Shown here piece after piece: positions 4,691 through 6,303 of a stretch of 6,303 nucleotides of DNA (positions are counted from its first letter, which is position 1; every line of letters starts with the position of its first letter). The DNA is from an uncultured Eubacteriales bacterium (lineage in GTDB: Bacteria > Bacillota_A > Clostridia > Oscillospirales > Oscillospiraceae), in contig CATIYU010000196.1 of assembly GCA_949739085.1 (NCBI GenBank), positions 1 to 6,303 on the forward strand. The letters are read 5' to 3'. The notes below the pieces were generated by a model. That model was not told where the DNA came from and ran no database searches. It saw only the letters and a list, made by a program, of their open reading frames with translations. Both the position numbers and the translations under genes were made by a program.

Positions 4691-6303
4691 TTACAAGATT
4701 TCAATCTCATCCAACTGTCCCACGCAGGCATCGATCTGCCGCCGGGAGCCGAGGACGCAGATGCTCCCCGCATCCATCGCCGCCCGGACCGGCTCCGCCA
4801 GGGCCGTCAGCTTTTCAGCTGTGGCGGACAGCATCTCCCGGCGGATCCGGCAGAGGGCCTCCTGTGAAATCTGCCGCCAATACCGCGCGTCAGCGGTCTT
4901 GCCCTTCATGCGCGGCGTGAGCAGAGGATCGGACTCCGCGATGGCCCCCAGGATAAACGAAGTCATATCCCATTCGCCCAGATCCTCCAGGAAATTGGCG
5001 GCCTGGCGGTAACAGTCCAACGTCCTGGCGGCGCTGGGGTCGCGGTAGGAGTAGCAGCCAATCATCCCGGCGGCGTCCACCACCATTCCCGCGCCGTAGG
5101 CCCCGCCCTGGACGCGGACGGCGTTCCACAGATACGCCAGAGAGACGGCGCGGCCCATGACCTTTGCCTCCCCGCGCCCGGCGTTGGAGAAAGCGGCGCC
5201 TGCTGCGGCAAAGGAGACGTCCACGGGGATCACGATCCCCTCCCGGCGGCGGGGCCAGGGGCAGATGATGGAGGCTTCCGGCTGGGAGTAGGCCCCCTCC
5301 GGCAGACGGTTCGCTAACACGCCGGTGATGACGTCCTCCGTTTTGCTGTCCGACGCGGTGATGCTGACCGTCAGCCGTTTACGGCAGAAAATACGTGCGG
5401 CCAGGGCGGACAGCTCCTCTTGCAGCGCGGGGAACCGCTCCCGGAAGTTCTCCTCCAGGTCCTTCAGCCAGCGGTAGTAGGCGATGCCGCCGGTACATTC
5501 CCGCGCCGCGCCCTCTGCGGTGCAGCAGGCGGAGACCCGGCCCATGGCGAAGCTGTGTCCGGCCATGGCAATCTGTTCGGCCAGAGCCGCCCGGCGCTGA
5601 CACAGCAGGGCGTACACCTTCTCCGGGGCGTTCAGAACGGTATCCACGGTGATCTCCGCCAGCAGCTCCGCCGCCTTTTCCGCTTTTTCATCCAGCATAC
5701 TGCCGGAGGCGCAGAGGAACGTCCGGCAATTCAGGGGCTTCTCCAGCCCGCCATAAGCCTCCACGGAGAATTGCAGGCCGCCGAACAGGGAGCGCTGGGC
5801 CTTTTGCAGCGCGTCCATGTCGTGGGCGGCTGTGTCCAGAGAGCCCAGAAACTCGCAGAGAAACGCCGCCGCAGTCAGCTGCTCTGCGGTCAGATCATCC
5901 AGGGTGAAATACAGATTCAGGTAGGTGATCCCGCCGGTGGGCAGCGCGTGGCGCAGCACCGGCAGGCCATTCGCGGACGCTTTCTCCAGGGGCAGTTTCT
6001 CCGGCTCCGCCGGGATCTCCTCCAGGCGGAGCATCGGGATGGACGCCAGCGCCTCCGGGGAATCTGGCGTGTTCTGCCAGGCTTCGATCTGGGCCTGACG
6101 CTGGCGAAGGGTCTCCAAATCCGCCGCGCTCCAGCCGTCCCGGGCGGCGTGGAGCCGGGCGGTCTCCTCTGCCTGTCTTTCCTGGCTCAACGTATGGGAG
6201 GGCCGCATCAGCACCTGGCAGGTGTGGGGATTCTCCAGCAGCGTCTTTTTCAGCAGCTGCTCAAAGTACCCCTCGCCGCATTTTTTGCGCAGACTGTCGA
6301 ACA
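4691..6303 (-). CDS. M16C zinc metallopeptidase, C-terminal half (PreP-like), 5' end cut
   Basis: 536 complete codons are visible; the frame is open to the window edge, so the start lies outside. The protein resembles the C-terminal half of M16C peptidases (presequence protease PreP and bacterial homologues, about 970 residues), which degrade oligopeptides in a closed two-half chamber. The M16C-associated region is recognisable at the left of the fragment (YFEQLLKKTLLENPH, VLMRPSHTLSQE), followed by a charged helical stretch. The second M16-like fold then starts near GGITYLNLYFTLDDL (about residues 123-137) and has the family motifs RVQGGAYGAG (about 396-405) and CYSYRDP (416-422). The catalytic HxxEH motif belongs to the missing N-terminal half and cannot be checked. 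The frame has no break. It converges with the tRNA operon across the unidentified segment and has no visible partner gene. Confidence 0.93.
   Translation of the reverse strand, partial: FDSLRKKCGEGYFEQLLKKTLLENPHTCQVLMRPSHTLSQERQAEETARLHAARDGWSAADLETLRQRQAQIEAWQNTPDSPEALASIPMLRLEEIPAEPEKLPLEKASANGLPVLRHALPTGGITYLNLYFTLDDLTAEQLTAAAFLCEFLGSLDTAAHDMDALQKAQRSLFGGLQFSVEAYGGLEKPLNCRTFLCASGSMLDEKAEKAAELLAEITVDTVLNAPEKVYALLCQRRAALAEQIAMAGHSFAMGRVSACCTAEGAARECTGGIAYYRWLKDLEENFRERFPALQEELSALAARIFCRKRLTVSITASDSKTEDVITGVLANRLPEGAYSQPEASIICPWPRRREGIVIPVDVSFAAAGAAFSNAGRGEAKVMGRAVSLAYLWNAVRVQGGAYGAGMVVDAAGMIGCYSYRDPSAARTLDCYRQAANFLEDLGEWDMTSFILGAIAESDPLLTPRMKGKTADARYWRQISQEALCRIRREMLSATAEKLTALAEPVRAAMDAGSICVLGSRRQIDACVGQLDEIEIL

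Noticed and set aside
4536..5012. 158-codon plus-strand frame running into the peptidase gene
   Set aside because: Most of it is antisense to the M16C peptidase, and the rest covers the non-coding segment.
1..6303. CRISPR array or regularly spaced long repeats
   Set aside because: No repeat-spacer periodicity is visible on either strand; the only tandem repeat is the two-copy TGACCCA.

Overview
The window most likely comes from the chromosome of a GC-rich Clostridia-type Firmicute, such as a gut Oscillospiraceae-like bacterium. The basis is high GC in all coding regions, AGGAGG-like ribosome sites, strong TTGACA/TATAAT-type promoters, CCA-encoding tRNA genes, HEIRTPIN-type kinases, an M16C peptidase and a Firmicutes-type integrase tail. 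No marker gene fixes the species.

Left part (1-3830): a minus-strand signalling operon. From a promoter at 3797-3769 it runs through a stand-alone CheY-like receiver (3717-3355), a large membrane-bound hybrid histidine kinase with its own receiver and Hpt domains (3358-839, ATGA overlap with the receiver gene), and a second membrane histidine kinase (794 to beyond base 1). All parts of a His-Asp-His-Asp relay are present (H188, D606 and H785 of the hybrid kinase, D52 of the receiver protein). No DNA-binding output protein lies in the window.

Middle (3876-4140): a plus-strand tRNA operon read divergently from the kinases. It has a clean promoter, tRNA-Leu(UAA), initiator tRNA-Met(CAU) and a perfect 16-bp hairpin terminator.

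Right of the tRNAs (4141-4690): an integration scar. The last 58 codons of a tyrosine recombinase survive on the minus strand (4394-4218), pointing at the tRNA 3' end, with a tandem TGACCCA repeat between them. The integrase breaks off abruptly at its HxxR motif. Past the break lie about 296 bases of unidentified non-coding DNA. This stretch has nested and mutually exclusive hairpins, a 66-base long hairpin whose wobble pairs favour a plus-strand RNA, and an 18-codon ORF ending one base before the core stem. It is the least explained part of the window.

Right end (4691-6303): the C-terminal half of an M16C (presequence-protease-like) zinc metallopeptidase on the minus strand. Its N-terminal catalytic half lies outside the window.
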